A DNA stretch of 64,000 nt from Ohtaekwangia sp035628875 (lineage in GTDB: Bacteria > Bacteroidota > Bacteroidia > Cytophagales > Cyclobacteriaceae): positions 5,815 through 69,814 of the forward strand of contig DASPIZ010000029.1 of the NCBI GenBank assembly GCA_035628875.1, written 5' to 3'. The translations under genes and the position numbers were made by a program. Below the pieces are notes generated by a model. It did not search any database. It worked only from the letters and a program-made list of their open reading frames with translations, and had not been told where the DNA came from. This document shows, piece after piece, positions 63,391 to 64,000 of the stretch (position 1 is its first letter; each line of letters begins with the position of its first letter).

Positions 63391-64000
63391 ATGGGTGTAA
63401 TAAAATCTATATTCAATGTACTTCGTTTTAATAGCAGAAATTGGCGTGCCGTAATGCTATGTGTTTTTGCCGCTACGATTTTCTGGCTTTTTAATTCGTT
63501 GAATAAAGATTATACGACGAATGTTACATTCCCCGTAAGATTTGAATACGATGAAGAAAACTACATCCCTGTAAAACCGCTTCCTGCCGGTGTACGCATT
63601 AACGTAACCGGTATGGGTTGGGATCTTTTCCGCAGAAGCCTTGGCTTTAATATTCCTCCGCTTGTAATTCCACTGGAGCGCCCTTCCGACATAAAAAAAA
63701 TAGTTGCTATTCCAGCATTGTTTGCATATCAGGTGGAACGCCTTGATATAAACTTCGTGGTATCGGATACTTTTCGCATTGCAATCGAGCCTAAGTCAAA
63801 TCGGTGGATAAGCCTCCAGCTTGATCCATCATCGATTCATCTTGAAAAAGATTACATCAGGATCAGTGAACCAAGGCTTCGGCCCGATTCAATTTATATA
63901 GAAGGCCCGCTGCCTTTGGTTAACAGCTTTGCCGAGCCAGTGATCCTTAAACTTGACGAAAGAAAAGTCGATTCCGATTATTCAGAAGATGTAGAAGTTG
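63391..64000 (+). CDS. YbbR-like domain protein, 3' end outside window
   Basis: Open from the ATG at 63391 to the window end, 203 residues visible. One membrane helix near the N-terminus ('VMLCVFAATIFWLFNSLN', about 21-38), then repeats of the YbbR type ('TTNVTFPVRFEYDEENYIP', 'LQLDPSSIHLEKDYIRISE', 'LRPDSIYIEGPLP'). YbbR proteins in Firmicutes modulate the diadenylate cyclase CdaA; the Bacteroidota role is unclear. Its place after yajC is usual in this phylum, often followed by coaE, which would lie beyond the window. Confidence 0.88.
   Translation, partial: MGVIKSIFNVLRFNSRNWRAVMLCVFAATIFWLFNSLNKDYTTNVTFPVRFEYDEENYIPVKPLPAGVRINVTGMGWDLFRRSLGFNIPPLVIPLERPSDIKKIVAIPALFAYQVERLDINFVVSDTFRIAIEPKSNRWISLQLDPSSIHLEKDYIRISEPRLRPDSIYIEGPLPLVNSFAEPVILKLDERKVDSDYSEDVEV

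Noticed and set aside
1..64000. CRISPR array, prophage, integron or insertion sequence
   Set aside because: I saw no regular spaced repeats, phage structural genes, integrase or transposase in either strand.
1..64000. tRNA or rRNA genes
   Set aside because: No cloverleaf with the GTTCRA T-loop or rRNA core segment was recognised in the spacers; a tRNAscan-SE run would settle this.

Overview
The window reads as chromosomal DNA of a Bacteroidota bacterium, most likely order Cytophagales. Pointers are: several promoters with the Bacteroidota -33/-7 layout (TTG, 20-21 bases, TAnnTTTG) and few clear Shine-Dalgarno sites; many lipoproteins; a TonB receptor with a carboxypeptidase-like N-terminal domain; a MurF-alanine racemase fusion; DUF4293, DUF4783 and DUF2911 genes; and a NusB with a large insertion. 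Gene density is high on both strands. I saw no tRNA, rRNA, CRISPR array, prophage or intact insertion sequence.

Layout. 1-2.6 kb: the end of a surface-polysaccharide type locus (beta-helix protein cut by the window edge, glycosyltransferase). 2.9-5.3 kb: an ECF sigma factor overlapping a small acidic gene, an acidic protein and a lipoprotein. 5.4-15.6 kb: uvrA, proC, gdhA, an outer-membrane protein, a beta-propeller/caspase protein, a MATE transporter and a lipoprotein. 15.7-18.4 kb: recX and a DUF4783-nadC-ycxB operon. 18.6-24.2 kb: gpmI, lipoprotein, ABC exporter, Fur-family regulator, TerC. 24.15-24.58 kb: a noncoding patch of repeats. 24.6-30.1 kb: a TerB/LETM1-like protein, purKE, feoAB. 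30.2-33.1 kb: murF-alr and csaA. 33.2-36.7 kb: a ZnuD-like TonB receptor with a perfect operator-like palindrome and a His-motif lipoprotein. 36.7-42.4 kb: a HisA-like protein lacking a catalytic Asp, a PD40/OmpA protein, DUF2911, a LOG-family enzyme, an aspartic protease with PDZ domain, and a receiver-domain protein.

42.5-47.8 kb is the most interesting block: a compact type III polyketide synthase locus (FAD-dependent oxidoreductase, Tat-exported sugar-isomerase-like lipoprotein, UbiA-family prenyltransferase, type III PKS, methyltransferase). The enzyme set suggests a methylated, oxidised and possibly prenylated phenolic lipid or quinone; no product can be read from the sequence.

48-64 kb: an LPP20-like lipoprotein, htpG, an S9 peptidase, DUF4293, truA, then two ABC half-exporters facing each other whose complementary motif degeneration suggests one BmrC/BmrD-type heterodimer. 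The window closes with a leucine dehydrogenase and the nusB-ytxH-DUF1573-yajC-ybbR run, ybbR being cut by the window end. Functions are assigned by motif and family recognition only; no database search was run.
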